DNA of 64,000 nucleotides from positions 176,499,027 through 176,563,026 of the forward strand of contig CM069432.1 of the NCBI GenBank assembly GCA_035610365.1. The letters run 5' to 3'. The notes beneath the pieces were generated by a model. The model was not told the origin of the DNA. It made no database searches and saw only the letters and a program-made list of their open reading frames with translations. The DNA is from Aquatica leii. Its lineage: Eukaryota; Arthropoda; Insecta; Coleoptera; Lampyridae. Positions 24,661 to 35,049 of the stretch are shown here, one piece after another. A program made the translations under genes and the position numbers. Each line of letters starts with the position of its first letter. Positions within the stretch are counted from its first letter, which is position 1.

Positions 24661-26642
24661 CACAAATGATAAAATTTATGGATACTGGATTATGAACTTT
24701 GCAAGCATTAATATGTTGTATCATTGCTATGTTGTTAATGTAAATAAATATTTTTTTAAAACAAAATTGTTGTTTTTTATTAAAAATAAAAAATACTAGT
24801 AACCAAAAAAAATTAGATGTTCTATTTATGATTTTAAAAAGGTTACACTTTTTGTGTACATTTACACCTAAAATGAATTTTTATTACTGTTACTGTTATT
24901 ACTAATACTTATTATTTACTGGAATGCTTAAAAAAGTACTTACTTGCTGTAAATCATTTTAAAAAATGTAATTAAATATTTGTTTAGTTTGTTTTTTTTG
25001 CAATTAACAGAAAATGTTATTTATTATAATACTTAACTAAATAACTCTTAGGTATTTAACTATCAAATTTAGTATTGGCATATTTTAAATTTGGTAGTAA
25101 CTGACAGTTCAGAATTGATGATGCATAAGAAATTGCTTTAGTACGGCTTGATAAAAACGTCAATAGCTGAACAAAGATCTAAATGTTCTAAGTTTAATCT
25201 TTACACATATTTGTTATAACAATATATATATAATAATAATAATAATAATATAATATTTAAATCAAATTTAATTATTGACTTACAAATTTAAATAAAACAC
25301 GAATAAATATTATTATTTAGAAAAAAAAAATGTAGTTAATCCATTTTACACAATAATGCTTTCTGATATATCTATTGTAAATATAAAATCAATTGAAAAT
25401 GTTAGAATTGTTATTAAAACGATTATTTTTAAATTAGTGTATATGGTTGTATTTCATATGTTGTAAGAATAGCTTTTCTTTTAAAATACTCTAATTTAAC
25501 ATGCAAAAATGATGAATTAACTTTATACCTAATTAAAAGATGCGAAAACCATAGAATATTATAAACCGCTCGATTCGTGTTACAACATGCAAAAAATTAA
25601 AGGTCGTACCTTAGTATTATGTATTTCTTCATTACCGTCCGTACTAATTTGATAGAGTTGATATCAGAACCTTAAAGCAACGGTCTTAAAATTTGGTCTG
25701 TTTATTTAGCAGTAACTAATTAACAAACAACAAAATTTTAACAAAGTACACATCCTCCCGTTTGAATGACAAAAGTATATTCATTACATTGATGTAATAA
25801 ATTATGTTTGTTATGACTATTTGTAAGAGTTATACTTTTTACTGTATTCGGAAAGTTTTAGTTTATCTTAAAATGGTGATAGTTTTAAAATTTTAAAGTC
25901 TTTTCTACAAAGTTAGTTTCAATAACAAGCTATATAATTACAATAATCCGATTAATGAACGTTAGACACAAATTTATTTCATTCTCAGAGGTCTATGATT
26001 ATTATTAAAAAAGTAATCACACTAATGACATGGGGATAAATATTTAAAACAAATGATTAGACTAATAATACATCATAACTAAATGGTTAACAAAATATTA
26101 TAACATTAACTTTAAAAGTACAATTGGTTTTAATTTAACTTTAAACTTTATTTATAAAGTAGAATTGCTACTTATATTAAAATTTTATTTTAAATCTTTG
26201 ATACACCTACGTTTGACAATTGTGGTAACTTTTCGTCTTTTCCGTTAGCATTTTGTAGTAAAATAGGCGTGTATTAAAGTTTTTATCTATTGTTTTCCAA
26301 CATATATTGTTAGTTTGTCAACTCAATATTAGCAGTTAATTTTGAAACAACACATTGCTTGTACAGTTTTAAATACTTTTTCCGTTGATCGTCTGTTAAT
26401 AGCAACATTAATTTTTAAATAATGTATGAAAAAAAGAACGTTAATGGCTCATATTAATGAATAATTTTGAATAGCAATAAATAAAATTGTTAGCAACCAC
26501 TGTTAATAAATAAATAGAACGATTTAATTTGTATACTTTAGTTTCCTTATAATTTTGCCCGTTTTAGTTAATATACGATCAACAGATAATATGATTGCGT
26601 TTGCTCGTTACACTCGCTCACAACGTTAAATTGCCTCAATTA
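24661..26642. other. AT-rich stretch with (AAT)n tract
   Basis: Nothing coding is visible. A simple repeat of AT then AAT units occupies about 25221-25256. Confidence 0.55.
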
Positions 26643-27031
26643 TAGTTGGAACGGCGGATCTTTGCACCTGTATGTAAACGTGAACAACATACGTTATTGT
26701 AGTAGCATTCATGATTTTACATCATAACAAGGACAGAGCCTATCAGGTGATATCATTCCGTAAGATTCAATTAATGAAACACGTTATTAGTAAAAGTTGA
26801 AGATGAAAAAGGATAAAATACCCGTTTGTCGATTACTAAACATACATTTGTACTACACTAATCTGATTAGTATAAGCACGTGTAAAGTTTAAAACGTAAA
26901 TGACATAGTAAATGACACTTGTGTATCATTTGTATTTTTGTGTTATTTTGTATCTTTGCGTAAGACGTAAGATTAAAACTATAATAATTTTTCTACGTTG
27001 TATTATTTACGTTTTTCGTTGTTTTTAGAGG

Positions 27032-27223
27032 GTTGCAATCGCACTCAATATTTCTAAGCGAACCGTTTGTAGCATTAAACGTAAGAAAATTGAAAATCCT
27101 GTTTTATCATTATCTGGTAAAAAAAGACCCCGTATTAAAACCAAAACGACAGATATACCTGAAACTTTAAAAATGAAAATCCGTAATTGCTTATCCATGT
27201 ACAAAGACAGTAATAATTATTAA
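27032..27223 (+). pseudogene. Helix-turn-helix N-terminal piece of a DDE transposase
   Basis: An open frame of 63 codons reads VAIALNISKRTVCSIKRKK, then GKKRPRIKTKTTDIPETLKM and KIRNCLSMYKD before TAA. ALNISKRTV..IK is a helix-turn-helix, and the KKRPR...TTDIP linker is common in an arthropod transposase group with a Tc1-type endonuclease domain. TTTTTAG just upstream could be a 3' splice site. The catalytic domain is absent here, but a piece of what looks like the same protein type lies at 58639-58842. Confidence 0.6.
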
Positions 27224-27532
27224 TTTTTAAGTTATATACTTAGTTATAAATTTTATTGTAGAAAAGCCTATTTTTATTTTTTGCATAATTTTAATGTTCA
27301 GTACAATCATAAAAATAGTGTGCAGAATCATTCAGATGAAAAGATAAATTTTATTGATAAAGCATTAGATGTTCAGAGAATTTTTTTATGTATCCCGTCA
27401 ACTTTTCTATACAACCTAAAATTTTTTTGACATTAAAAATGACAAATATACTTATGTAAGTAAATGCTAATTTGACTTCAGTTTTAAATCTTGATTCACA
27501 CGAATGTTGTGGCGGCCATAATTGCAAAGATC

Positions 27533-27541
27533 CACCGTCCC
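27533..27541. repeat. Target-site duplication, left (P-type element)
   Basis: CACCGTCCC, repeated at 31354-31362. The sequence rebuilt without the insert (GATCCACCGTCCCAACTA) matches the inverse of the other terminal repeat of the host transposon at 26645, confirming the insertion point. Confidence 0.85.
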
Positions 27542-27851
27542 CAAGGATACTAAATGAATAGGATTGCTCGATTCGTATTCTTGCAATGTAAGCCGCCCCA
27601 CTCCCGTAAATCTTGACGCGTGACGTCAGCCGGAGACCACATATCGGCTTACTGATTATAAATAGTGCTTAAATACACTTTAAATCCAACGGTTTTGCGA
27701 TTTTTTTAATAGTAATTATTACATTTCTTGGTGTTTTACTCGTTCAAATAAGTGCCTACAAATTGCTTGTAAGAATTTCGAATTATTATCAGGTTTAATT
27801 TAAAATTTAAACTTATTTACACTATATTAGATACTGAGGTGTAATTATACA

Positions 27852-28088
27852 ATGCCAGGAACAAGGTGCGCTGTATTTGGTTGCGATAACAACCGGATTG
27901 CAACCAAAAATAAAAATCTTAAGATTATATACCACAAGTTCCCAAAAGGCACCGATTTAGTGTCCATTACAATTAAAAATGAATGGATTAAGTGTTGTAA
28001 AAGGGCTGATAACATGAACCCTAATACTAGCGTAATTTGTTCTACTCATTTTACAGAGGAGAGTTATGAACGAGATTTACAAAATTAA
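27852..28088 (+). CDS. THAP-domain DNA-binding protein, first exon or truncated P transposase
   Basis: The 78-codon frame begins MPGTRCAVFGCDNN. It has the THAP C2CH zinc pattern: Cys6, Cys11 (C-x4-C), Cys63 and His66 (C-x2-H). It also has Pro31 (FP), Trp45 and Phe67 (HF), the usual structural residues. In P elements this domain binds the transposon ends. The frame stops after FTEESYERDLQN, before the AVPT-type segment that normally closes the domain, so the product is truncated unless spliced. It starts about 310 bp inside the left end, as expected for a P transposase first exon. It is the best-preserved open frame in the nest. Confidence 0.75.
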   Translation: MPGTRCAVFGCDNNRIATKNKNLKIIYHKFPKGTDLVSITIKNEWIKCCKRADNMNPNTSVICSTHFTEESYERDLQN

Positions 28089-28164
28089 TTATTAAGTTTT
28101 TTAAATAAAATTGATTAATATAAATTTAGTAAAATTTAAGGTAAAAAATTAAATTTAAACATAA

Positions 28165-28435
28165 TTAAGTTAAAATTAAACTGCTGTTTAAATTATTTTC
28201 ACTTAAACGGAAATAAACTTTCACAAAAAATTAATAGCGTTTGCTGTTTGATGCATTCACTTTGAACATTTCCACGGCGATTCTTTAAAAAAAAGCCCAC
28301 AAGTTGTAAAAAAATTATTAAATAAGTATTAGAAGAAAAAAGAAAACATTTCTCTGGACATTATTATGGCGTTTCGTTTTGCAAATTAAGGACCATTATC
28401 AGAATGAACTATGAAAATATAAAGCTTAGTGAAAA
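28165..28435 (+). repeat. Internal inverted duplication of the P-type element, left arm
   Basis: The block CTGCTGTTTAAATTATTTTC...TTTGCTG (28180-28250) and the block AATTAAGGACCATTATCA...AAAGACGTGGA (28384-28435) recur inverted. The inverse copies are at 31055-30976 and, beyond the PLE insertion, 28712-28672. The right arm lacks about 135 bp between TTTGCTG and TTTGCAAATT, so it arose by inversion-duplication plus a deletion, or the left arm gained sequence. Confidence 0.75.
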
Positions 28436-28526
28436 AAGACGTGGAAAGAAAAGAGCGAATACAACAGCTCAAGAAACCGATGAAGAAAGAATAAAACGAA
28501 GAAAATTAAATAAAATTTCAAAATAA
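28404..28526 (+). pseudogene. Short basic frame, possible internal P transposase piece
   Basis: A 40-codon frame reads MNYENIKLSEKRRGKKRANT, then TAQETDEERIKRRKLNKISK and a stop, a lysine/arginine-rich segment like a nuclear localisation region. The first 35 bp or so recur inverted at about 28672-28712. It lies inside the P-type element but cannot be matched to a named domain. Confidence 0.35.
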
Positions 28527-28821
28527 ACTTGTAGTGTGTTATGTTATTTTTTATTTTTGTGAACCTTAAATTTGAATACATTTATTTAACCATTAACAGT
28601 ACACTTTATTTTGTCCATAAATTATAAAATTAATAGTAATTTTTCTATAGTTCAATTTAAAAATGAATGCATCCACGTCTTTTTTCACTAAGCTTTATAT
28701 TTTCATAGTTCATTGTGATAATGTAATAGCGAAGGCTTCCACGGCCGGAATCTATACTAACATTAGAATGTCTTCCGGGTTTGGACCGTGTCATAGTTGC
28801 AACCGGAGCTGCCAACGTTTC

Positions 28822-28853
28822 GCCCACTTCCGTAAGGGGCTTCATCAGGGCGT
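28822..28853 (-). ncRNA. Hammerhead-like core in PLE 3' region, left arm
   Basis: On the minus strand CTGATGA is followed by a stem II-like helix GCCC/GGGC (inner CTT/AAG) and GAAA, then CGTTGGCAG. PLEs are known to carry hammerhead motifs. I could not find a clean stem III with a cleavage triplet or a matching stem I, so this may be a remnant or a chance core within a conserved 3' sequence. Confidence 0.4.
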
Positions 28854-29178
28854 GAGATAAATCGCAAAACTCAAACAAGCAATCGAAATCTAACTAAGAA
28901 CTTCTCAAAAGTTAGGTTATCCACTTGTAAAACAAGCCATAACCTAAACTATGAAAAGGTAAGAAAGAAAACGATAACCTGAAAAAGCAAACGAAAATCT
29001 AACAAAGAATCACTACCGAGTTAGGTAATCAACTTGTGAACCAAGCCAGATTCTAAACTCCGTAGAAGTGACTTAAGAAGAAATGGTCTCCGTATTTAAA
29101 GGAAAAGGATCGTCACGGATGATTAAGCTCGACCCTGATTGGGTTACGGTTGCTAGGGGGCGTGTTTTTGATAAATGA

Positions 29179-29805
29179 CTAATAACCGGGAACCAAAGAT
29201 AGTTCAAAACCATGATCGCGATTGAAGTTATTGGGGTGTTTGATGATTTCTATGCTTTCTCGGAATTTCCTGTTGAAAAAGAATGGAGATTTGGCAATCA
29301 ACGAAACATTATCAAAATCTATCTTGTGACCTGTAGTAAAATGATGTTCAGCGACCGCAGACTGGGAAGTATACCTTTTCCTTATACAACGATCATGTTC
29401 TGAAATGCGAGTAATGACGGAACGACCGGTTTCACCAATGTAGACTAAACCACAAGAACAGGGAATTTGGTATACACCTTGAGATGAAAGTGTAGGAAAT
29501 TTGTCTTTGGGAGAAGGAAGAATCTGAGAGATTTTGCCTGTCGAGTTGAATATGGGTTTAATACCATTCTTACGAAGGAGTTTCCCTATTTGATCTGTAA
29601 CCTTGTGAATGTAGGGTAAAAAGGCCAATTTCGGGTTGGATTCGGGAGTAGAAATGTCCTTAGGTAATCGAGTACGTGGATGTAAACGACGATTAATAAC
29701 TCTATGAATATCTCGCTTTACATAACCATTGTTCACTAAGGTTCTAGTAAGATGACGGAGTTCTGAGTCTAGATTCTCAGGTTGACAAATAGAAAAGGCA
29801 ATTAG
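29179..29805 (-). pseudogene. PLE C-terminal domain with GIY-YIG endonuclease, left arm
   Basis: The frame starts within the reverse-transcriptase C-terminal extension ([20 protein letters not shown]) and continues [17 protein letters not shown]. It then enters the endonuclease: GVYQIPCSCGLVYIGETGRS gives GVY and YIG in the GIY/YIG positions, with the Cys pair, the ETGR Arg, ISEHDR, SAVAEHHFTTGH and FRESIEIIKHP all typical of Penelope endonucleases. The domain nicks target DNA to prime integration. It is uninterrupted through NRDHGFELSLVPGY, ending at 29179. The open frame continues to 29877 with [11 protein letters not shown]..., but those roughly 25 residues are antisense of the right arm and not native. 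The reverse transcriptase core is missing, so it cannot act alone. Confidence 0.85.
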
Positions 29806-29813
29806 GCCATTCT

Positions 29814-30560
29814 GTTTATCGCAAACCCACCCATACGGACAGATACCTTCATGCTTCGTCTCATCATCATCCTGCACAGAAACGTTCTGTTATTGAATCT
29901 TTGGTCCATCGTGCCTTTTCTATTTGTCAACCTGAGAATCTAGACTCAGAACTCCGTCATCTTACTAGAACCTTAGTGAACAATGGTTATGTAAAGCGAG
30001 ATATTCATAGAGTTATTAATCGTCGTTTACATCCACGTACTCGGATTACCTAAGGACATTTCTACTCCTGAATCCAACCCGAAATTGGCCTTTTTACCCT
30101 ACATTCACAAGGTTACAGATCAAATAGGGAAACTCCTTCGTAAGAATGGTATTAAACCCATATTCAACTCGACAGGCAAAATCTCTCAGATTCTTCCTTC
30201 TCCCAAAGACAAATTTCCTACACTTTCATCTCAAGGTGTATACCAAATTCCCTGTTCTTGTGGTTTAGTCTACATTGGTGAAACCGGTCGTTCCGTCATT
30301 ACTCGCATTTCAGAACATGATCGTTGTATAAGGAAAAAGGTATACTTCCAAGTCTGCGGTCGCTGAACATCATTTTACTACAGGTCACAAGATAGATTTT
30401 GATAATGTTTCGTTGATTGCCAAAATCTCCATTCTTTTCAACAGGAAATTCCGAGAAAGCATAGAAATCATCAAACACCCCAATAACTTCAATCGCGATC
30501 ATGGTTTTGAACTATCCCCTCTTTGGTTCCCGGTTATTAGTCATTTATCAAAAACACGCC
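29814..30560 (+). pseudogene. PLE reverse transcriptase end plus GIY-YIG, right arm, frameshifted
   Basis: It begins [20 protein letters not shown] and [20 protein letters not shown], the end of the Penelope reverse transcriptase (the VYRKPT..DRYLH motif). Compared with the left arm it has one extra G near 30045 (ACTCGGATTACC versus ACTCGATTACC). It has one extra A in the run near 30335, and an insertion near 30515 (CTATCCCCTCTTTGG versus CTATCTTTGG). Each shifts the frame, so the GIY-YIG part is split. Its 5' extra segment shows where the left arm was truncated. Confidence 0.8.
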
Positions 30561-30868
30561 CCCTAGCAACCGTAACCCAATCAGGGTCGAGCTTAATCAT
30601 CCGTGACGATCCTTTTCCTTTAAATACGGAGACCATTTCTTCTTAAGTCACTTCTACGGAGTTTAGAATCTGGCTTGGTTCACAAGTTGATTACCTAACT
30701 CGGTAGTCATTCTTTGTTAGATTTTCGTTTGCTTTTTCAGGTTATCGTTTTCTTTCTTACCTTTTCATAGTTTAGGTTATGGCTTGTTTTACAAGTGGAT
30801 AACCTAACTTTTGAGAAGTTCTTAGTTAGATTTCGATTGCTTGTTTGAGTTTTGCGATTTATCTCACG

Positions 30869-30901
30869 CCCTGATGAAGCCCCTTACGGAAGTGGGCGAA
30901 A
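30869..30901 (+). ncRNA. Hammerhead-like core in PLE 3' region, right arm
   Basis: Mirror copy of the minus-strand core at 28822-28853: CTGATGA, a helix, then GCGAAACG. The same reservations apply. In a transcript through the palindrome the two arms would pair with each other. Confidence 0.4.
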
Positions 30902-31367
30902 CGTTGGCAGCTCCGGTTGCAACTATGACACGGTCCAAACCCGGAAGACATTCTAATGTTAGTATTGTGATAATGGTCCTTAATTGCAGCAAATGCTATT
31001 AATTTTTAGTGAAGGTTTCTTTCCGTTTAAGTGAAAATAATTTAAACAGCAGATTAACTTTAAGTTAATTATGTATAAATGTAATTTTTTACCTTAAAAA
31101 AATATTAAAAAAACATCAAAACTAGAATTAATAAAAAAAAATATTTTGATTATGAACATTATTGCCATTGCTTGTTAAATCAAAAGTTGTCAAATTTACT
31201 CAAATAAAATATTTAGAAGTCTTTTAAGGTGCATCTTAATACAGATTATAATAGAAGTATAGAGAGCGAGGTCTCCGCATGACGTCAGCGCGTCACATGA
31301 TCTCGGCAGAATAAATCGAGCGATCGAGCAATCCTATTCATTTAGTATCCTTGCACCGTCCCAACTA

Positions 31368-32059
31368 TATTAGTTTACTTACTTATTTATTACTTTGTTA
31401 AATAACTAATTCTTTCTGTTGCTTTTTATGCTTGTTTTTAAACCAAAATTTGTACTTATATGTGTTTTGTTTTTCTTTGTTAACATAATTTGTTAAACAA
31501 ATGCAATATTTTTCTTCATTTATACTAGATGTATTCACAAAAACTTTGATGAATTTAATACAATAATGTAGTTGATTACTGATTGTGCTGCTTCTGACGA
31601 TTTGCTGATTCAAAGTAACCTGTGAGCTGCTTGCTAAGCTTAGATGGAGGGCACTTAACTTTTTATATTACTTACAATTAATATTTAGCAAAACGAAATA
31701 AACAATTTTGTAATGCAACACATTGATTAATTAATTTTAAACATAGACGCAAACATCCGCTTTACAACATTTACATTTAACCTCTTATCTTGTACGACGT
31801 TTATTACTAATGTTTAAACCATAAATGCACATCCTTTTTCGATACTTAAGACAGTGGCGTAACCATACCGGCCATTTTGAAATACTATATTTCAATTACA
31901 GTAAACGAGAAATGACAAAACATCTAACTAAAAACATAAAGCAAAATTGATAAGTAAACATAATACACACTATAAATACCGCAATAGATCACAAGCAGAC
32001 AATTTGTAATTTAGATTACTAAATTTAGTGATATGAAATAAACAGTATTAAATAATGAT
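31368..32059. other. No recognisable gene
   Basis: A short minus-strand open frame (31398-31613) resembles nothing known. No repeat structure is seen. Confidence 0.5.
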
Positions 32060-33470
32060 TAAACTAAAAATATAGTTTTGCAACAATTTAATTGGGCAGT
32101 ACACACAATTTAGATAATTGTCTTTTGATAACACTGCCAGATTCAGTGGGCATACTACACTACACGCACCTTGTGGTTGCTTCCAAGATAGACGCTAACG
32201 ATTTGTGTAGTAGACTGCGGGTCGACCGGAAAGACCAGCATTCCGATACGGAGCTGCTTTTCTGCTGTCGAGGACTATTTTATGTGACGTTACATTTCGG
32301 GAAGGATTTCGCGGAACCATCTTCGCTATTGTATTAGCTGTTGACAACGCTGAAAAGCGTTCAGACGATTGGCTGGCACACCATTCAAGAGATCGTCCGT
32401 CAATGTAATTGGCCCAGATAGAATTAGTAAGGAGTCAAGAGAGGAACATTATTGGGACCACAAGACAATGGGAATAGAGGTCTTGAATTCAGATCGTACT
32501 CTAATTGTACTAATACGGTGTACAGTCTATCATTCGTTAAATTGGTATTACGTAATATTTTATAAAGGTGAAATTTGGTTGATTTGTAATTGGACTCTCA
32601 AACCAAAGTGGGGTAAAGCAGATGGAATGAAACGCCAACTAATGTCTTCGAACAGTAGGTAATTGTGCAATTTAGATTGCTTTTTTTGTTTTAAAATTAC
32701 TTATGTAATGCTTGTAACTACTTAGAGGCGGCAACAACATTTTTGACATTGTTGTTAAACAATAATAAATAAATAAATCTTTTAAAGACTTTAATGAAAG
32801 CCTGCAAAACTAGACTGGTAACCAAATTTAAGTGCGTCGTCTTGGAACTCGTGCAAATGTATAAGACAATGTAAGTTTTTACTAACTTTCGGCCTTTAGT
32901 GTAGCGGTCAGTTATATGAACAAGACTTGCAAAATGCACCCCGGTGTGAAAGAAACAAGATCGGTGCATTGTAAAGCAAAATGAGAAAAGATCGCCTATT
33001 AAGTAACTTGCAACCTTTGCGCTAACCCTAAAATAAACTACGTAAATCCTCGTAATTTGCGTACACATATTGCGGCCGGAGATGGGCCGAAAGCGATCTC
33101 TCACCACAGACAATAGTTTGGGGCAGCAATGTAAATCTTTTAGATGATAGTATGTTAATATGAGTTTACGGAATGCTTGATCTTTAGATAGTAATAAGCG
33201 ATGGATGGACCTTATGAAATAAAAGATTGAATTGACGAATTTATCAAGTTTACCAACAAAAAGATTACTGAGGCTTCTGGACTAAGAAAAAGACCAAAGA
33301 TTTTTAATCAAACGTTTCACGTACGATACGATTCGTTGTAATTTAGTAAAAGAGAAATATTTGCGAAATACCTCACCCGAAAAATTATTACTGTTGCTAG
33401 CGATGAGAGATAGATTGGAGCATTTTAGCACAAGCTCTATAATCCAACAAAAAGAACTTAAAAAAAAGAA
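32060..33470 (-). pseudogene. BEL/Pao retrotransposon pol remnant (integrase region)
   Basis: Reading the minus strand from 33470 downward across frames: YFSFTKLQRIVSYVKRLIKN, then KLILTYYHLKDLHCCPKLLS with the zinc-binding H-x4-H, ISGRNMCTQITRIYVVYFRV, and FHTGVHFASLV (usual form THTGVDFAGP). Next come GRKLVKTYIVLYICTSSKTT, HLNLVTSLVLQAFIKVFKRF, VKNVVAASK, ESNYKSTKFHLYKIL, VLVQLEYDLNSRPLFPLS, and near 32180 SNHKVRVV. This is the integrase order of BEL/Pao elements. One zinc Cys and the catalytic context (GVDF to GVHF) are altered. Frameshifts and stops are frequent. Gag, protease, reverse transcriptase and LTRs were not found nearby. Confidence 0.8.
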
Positions 33471-33939
33471 GTAAATATTATATTATAAAGTGTTATATTT
33501 ATCGACAACTTTCTAGTCGTTGTTGATATTGTTTTACCTCTTTTTTTCACTCTTATTCTTTTGTTGGAAATAGATATATTCTTGTTAGAACTTGTGTTTT
33601 GCTAAATGTTTTTTTTGGTCATCGACAGAGTTAAACCGAATCTGTACTTGTTGATATTTTCTCGTTTTAACGCTTTTTTAAATTACTGTATGATTAGCAT
33701 ACCGAGACTTTTGACTCTTTTACTGAATTATCCTGAGCTAGACGCCTGGAATTAAGTTACGGAAAAATTCTTGTAAGAAAGTATCAAAATAAAAAACATT
33801 TAAGATCATATCTAAAAACAAGAAAGGTTTCAAATTTCAGCGTTCAGCAAAATTTTAGTGTTTTGGCTTTTCTAAGAAAATTGCGATAGCTGTTTCTTTT
33901 ATTTTTTGCCACCGTTTCTAACAGTGATTAGTAAAGCAC

Positions 33940-34440
33940 GGTACTAAGATAAGAACGTTTTTCGGGTTTGGACCGTGTTATTGTTGTTATCAAAGTCAAC
34001 GTATCGCTCACTTTTGTAAGGAACATAGGAAAAATCAAAAAATTTAAACAAGCAACCGAGGTACTTAATTAGATTTTGGTTACTTGTTTGAGTTATTCGA
34101 TTTTTTAAATTAAAACTTTCCGAATACAGTAAAAAAAATGTTATAACTCTTAAAAATAGTGTTAATCACAAACATAGTTTATTCTATCAATGTAATGAAT
34201 AAACTCAAACAAGTAACCGAAATCTAACTTAGAACCTTGGCTGTGCAAGTTCTTGGATGTTTTTCTCACGCTCTGATGAAAGCTTTTACAAAAGTGGACA
34301 AAACGTTGGCAACTTTGGTTACAAAATTGATACGGTACAAACCCAAAAGACGTTCTCGTCTTAGTATAAACTTCGGCTGTGAATGCTTTCGCTATTACAG
34401 CAAAGCATGGTGAATAAATCACCAACAGCAAAAAATCGCT
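33940..34440. mobile_element. Degenerate PLE 3'-end fragments in inverted arrangement
   Basis: At 33955-34065 the minus strand matches the PLE 3' region (GGGTTTGGACCGTG... on plus, with AAACAAGCAACCGAG). At 34070-34107 the plus strand matches the block before the core (TTACTTGTTTGAG). At 34196-34225 it turns minus again. From 34235 to 34440 the plus strand carries CTCACGCTCTGATGAAAGC, AAAACGTTGGCAAC, ACGGTACAAACCC and TTCGGCTGTGAATGCTTTCG. Several truncated copies have been joined head to head. They are older than the copies at 28724-30964. The hammerhead-like core has decayed here (GAAAC is now AAAAC). Confidence 0.7.
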
Positions 34441-35049
34441 TATCACTAAAACGAGGCATTACTCATTACGCGTTACGTTAAGTAACCACGACACGAACAC
34501 GCGTATCAAAGTGAACGTGCTAGATTAAATTTGTTGCAGATGAATAACAAAAGCTTGCTATAAGAAAGAGTACTAGGGATTGATTCTTGTTTTTAAATCT
34601 GTAAGTTTAAAGTAAAATATAACTATGATCGCAAAGATTGCAACCATGAAAACTTAATCAACTTTTGCTACCGATGATTGCAATCTAGATTATCATATTG
34701 AAGACGTTCAGGGAATCAAAACTGCTCTTATGTAATCTAGTATTACTCAAAATTCGATTATTTTGCTATTGTTTTTTTGGAAACAAGTTAAAACATCTTT
34801 ACTTTAGAAAACATTTTTGTAATGTCTATGTACTTAAACAATTTTATTTTTAAAACTAAATTTATTTCAATAAAGTACATTTTACAAGATACTAACTGGT
34901 TACAATTAGAAATTATTTTTTAATGAATTTTATGTGTTAAAATTTCTTCACTTTATAAACGTAACTAATAACTTTAACAAACGTAAATATTACTCAAATA
35001 TAATAAAAAAATTAAACACAAACATAAATAATGTATTTAATAAGTTTAT

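Larger units (their letters stand above)
28724..30964. mobile_element. Penelope-like element, head-to-head palindromic insertion
   Basis: Two 5'-truncated PLE copies point away from a junction near 29800-29807. The left arm (minus) runs 29800 to 28724 and the right arm (plus) 29807 to 30964. The pair is flanked by TTGTGATAATG on both sides (28713-28723 and 30965-30975), an 11-bp target duplication within the range known for PLEs, so the palindrome inserted as one unit. The right arm reaches about 106 bp further into the reverse transcriptase. The left arm keeps about 33 bp more of the 3' end. The arms are nearly identical, so the insertion is fairly recent. Confidence 0.85.
27542..31353 (+). 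mobile_element. P-element-type transposon with 31-bp terminal repeats
   Basis: Terminal inverted repeats at 27542-27572 and 31323-31353 are identical over 31 bp, starting CAAGGATACTAAATGAATAG. Direct repeats CACCGTCCC flank it (27533-27541, 31354-31362). P elements are known for 31-bp terminal repeats, 8-bp target duplications and an N-terminal THAP domain; all three are matched closely, the ninth duplicated base possibly by chance. Subterminal inverted repeats follow: TGACGCGTGACGTCAGCCGG near 27615, and its counterpart with GACGTCA and GGAGACC near 31270-31295. The 3.8-kb span includes a 2.2-kb Penelope-like insertion. No catalytic domain is left. Confidence 0.85.
26645..31365 (+). mobile_element. 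TA-flanked DNA transposon, split by a P-type insertion
   Basis: The left end at 26645 reads GTTGGAACGGCGGATCTTTG, continuing CA. The inverse of the right end reads GTTGGGACGGTGGATCTTTG, continuing CA (20/22 matches). The right repeat is split: 27523-27541 lies left and 31363-31365 right of the inserted P element. TA occurs just outside both ends (26643-26644, 31366-31367). Without the insertion the element is about 0.9 kb and contains the helix-turn-helix relic at 27032-27223. TA flanks and the HTH suggest the Tc1/mariner group. Confidence 0.7.

Noticed and set aside
28657-28878. Overlapping frames on both strands (65 and 73 codons)
   Set aside because: They cross the PLE 3' end and the P-element flank, so the product would be chimeric; the region is better explained as a transposon end with a hammerhead-like core.
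32092-32662. Plus-strand frames of 81 and 97 codons
   Set aside because: The opposite strand carries a coherent BEL/Pao integrase order; the plus frames are shadows.
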